Assembly: GCF_900103275.1 (NCBI RefSeq)
Contig: NZ_FNGP01000001.1
Span: forward strand, 992,001 to 1,056,000
DNA: 64,000 nt
From: Tessaracoccus oleiagri
GTDB taxonomy: Bacteria > Actinomycetota > Actinomycetes > Propionibacteriales > Propionibacteriaceae
Reading direction: 5' to 3'
The notes beneath the pieces are model-generated. The model did not search any database and had not been told where the DNA came from. It was given only the letters and a program-made list of their open reading frames with translations. Numbering within the stretch: position 1 is the stretch's first letter; each line of letters begins with the position of its first letter. Position numbers and translations under genes: made by a program. Of the stretch, positions 63,716 through 64,000 are shown in pieces.

Positions 63716-64000
63716 ATGGCGATCGATGAGGGCGCGTGGTACGACCGGCTGCTGAAGCCGGTGGAGAAGACGGTCATGGCGCCGGCCCGGAGGTGGGTGA
63801 CCGCCCGCGCTCGAGGCCAAGTGCTGGAGATCGGCGCCGGCACCGGCGCGAACATGCCCTACTACGATGCGGACGTGTCGCTGACCCTCAATGACATCAA
63901 CCCGAGGATGCTCGACCGGGCGCGGCGACGCGCGGCCGACCTCGGCCGGGAGGTGCGGTTCCACGTCGGCAGCGGCGCGGAGTTGCCCTTCGACGACGCC
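63716..64000 (+). CDS. Class I SAM-dependent methyltransferase (3' truncated)
   Basis: 95 visible residues; the gene runs off the window. Starts MAIDEGAWYDRLLKPVEKTV, then SAM-binding motif I VLEIGAGTGANMPYYDADVS and a motif-II-like LTLNDINPRMLDRARRRAAD, ending inside motif III. UbiE/Met11-type small-molecule methyltransferase, substrate unknown. It begins 42 nt after the DsbA-like gene. Confidence 0.88.
   Translation, partial: MAIDEGAWYDRLLKPVEKTVMAPARRWVTARARGQVLEIGAGTGANMPYYDADVSLTLNDINPRMLDRARRRAADLGREVRFHVGSGAELPFDDA

Overview
The window is a high-GC actinobacterial chromosome segment. A complete transcarboxylase operon (5S, 12S and 1.3S subunits of methylmalonyl-CoA carboxyltransferase, 29.6-33.3 kb) points to the family Propionibacteriaceae. 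The lpqE-like/carD/ispD/ispF block with cysS and rlmB nearby, senX3-regX3 with phoU, and many leaderless-looking starts also fit Actinobacteria. I saw no rRNA, tRNA, CRISPR array, insertion sequence or phage genes.

Layout. (1) 0-5.75 kb: L-fucose uptake and entry genes: truncated sugar-binding lipoprotein, fucI, a fuculokinase/rhamnulokinase-like kinase, a LacI regulator, fucU. No fuculose-phosphate aldolase is present. (2) 5.8-18.4 kb: an unusual catabolic island. It holds a SorE-like ketose-1-phosphate reductase with an extra Rossmann-like segment, two paralogous DeoR regulators, a PHP-domain hydrolase, a SrlD-like short-chain dehydrogenase, an FSA-type aldolase, and a lipoamide-dependent complex in the order E2-E3-E1 with E1 alpha and beta fused. 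A TPR protein sits inside it. (3) 18.4-24 kb: a quinone-oxidoreductase-like gene, then a GntR/FCD regulator, a SAF-domain dehydrogenase, a KdgT-type sugar-acid permease and a transaldolase-family protein: an uncharacterised sugar-acid cluster with visible operators. (4) 24-26.6 kb: persulfide/thiol stress genes (CstR-like repressor, thioredoxin, CoA-disulfide reductase-rhodanese) and a 52-aa Cys-rich protein. (5) 26.6-29.5 kb: ankyrin protein, SGNH hydrolase, SigE-family sigma factor with a membrane partner. (6) 29.6-33.3 kb: transcarboxylase. (7) 33.4-48.1 kb: LuxR regulator, a secreted protein, three GH3 glycosidases (one circularly permuted and membrane anchored), UDP-galactopyranose mutase, a LytTR/GHKL two-component system, a glycosyltransferase and a GtrA-like protein. 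(8) 48.3-64 kb: mainly housekeeping: AI-2E family transporter, SDR, alkyltransferase-like protein, gpmA, phoU/senX3/regX3 with a PHO box, lpqE-like, carD, ispDF, glyA, rlmB, cysS, DsbA-like protein and a truncated methyltransferase.

How it may work together. The fuc genes would make L-fuculose-1-phosphate. The next island encodes enzymes resembling those that, in L-sorbose catabolism, move a carbonyl from C2 to C5 of a ketose-1-phosphate. On a 6-deoxy ketose-phosphate this would give a 1-deoxy-ketose-6-phosphate, an acetoin-like methyl ketone that an FSA-type aldolase or an acetoin-dehydrogenase-type complex could cleave. This is an inference from gene content and is the main candidate for an undescribed system here. 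The three-carbon products of deoxy-sugar fermentation could then meet the transcarboxylase (Wood-Werkman) cycle.
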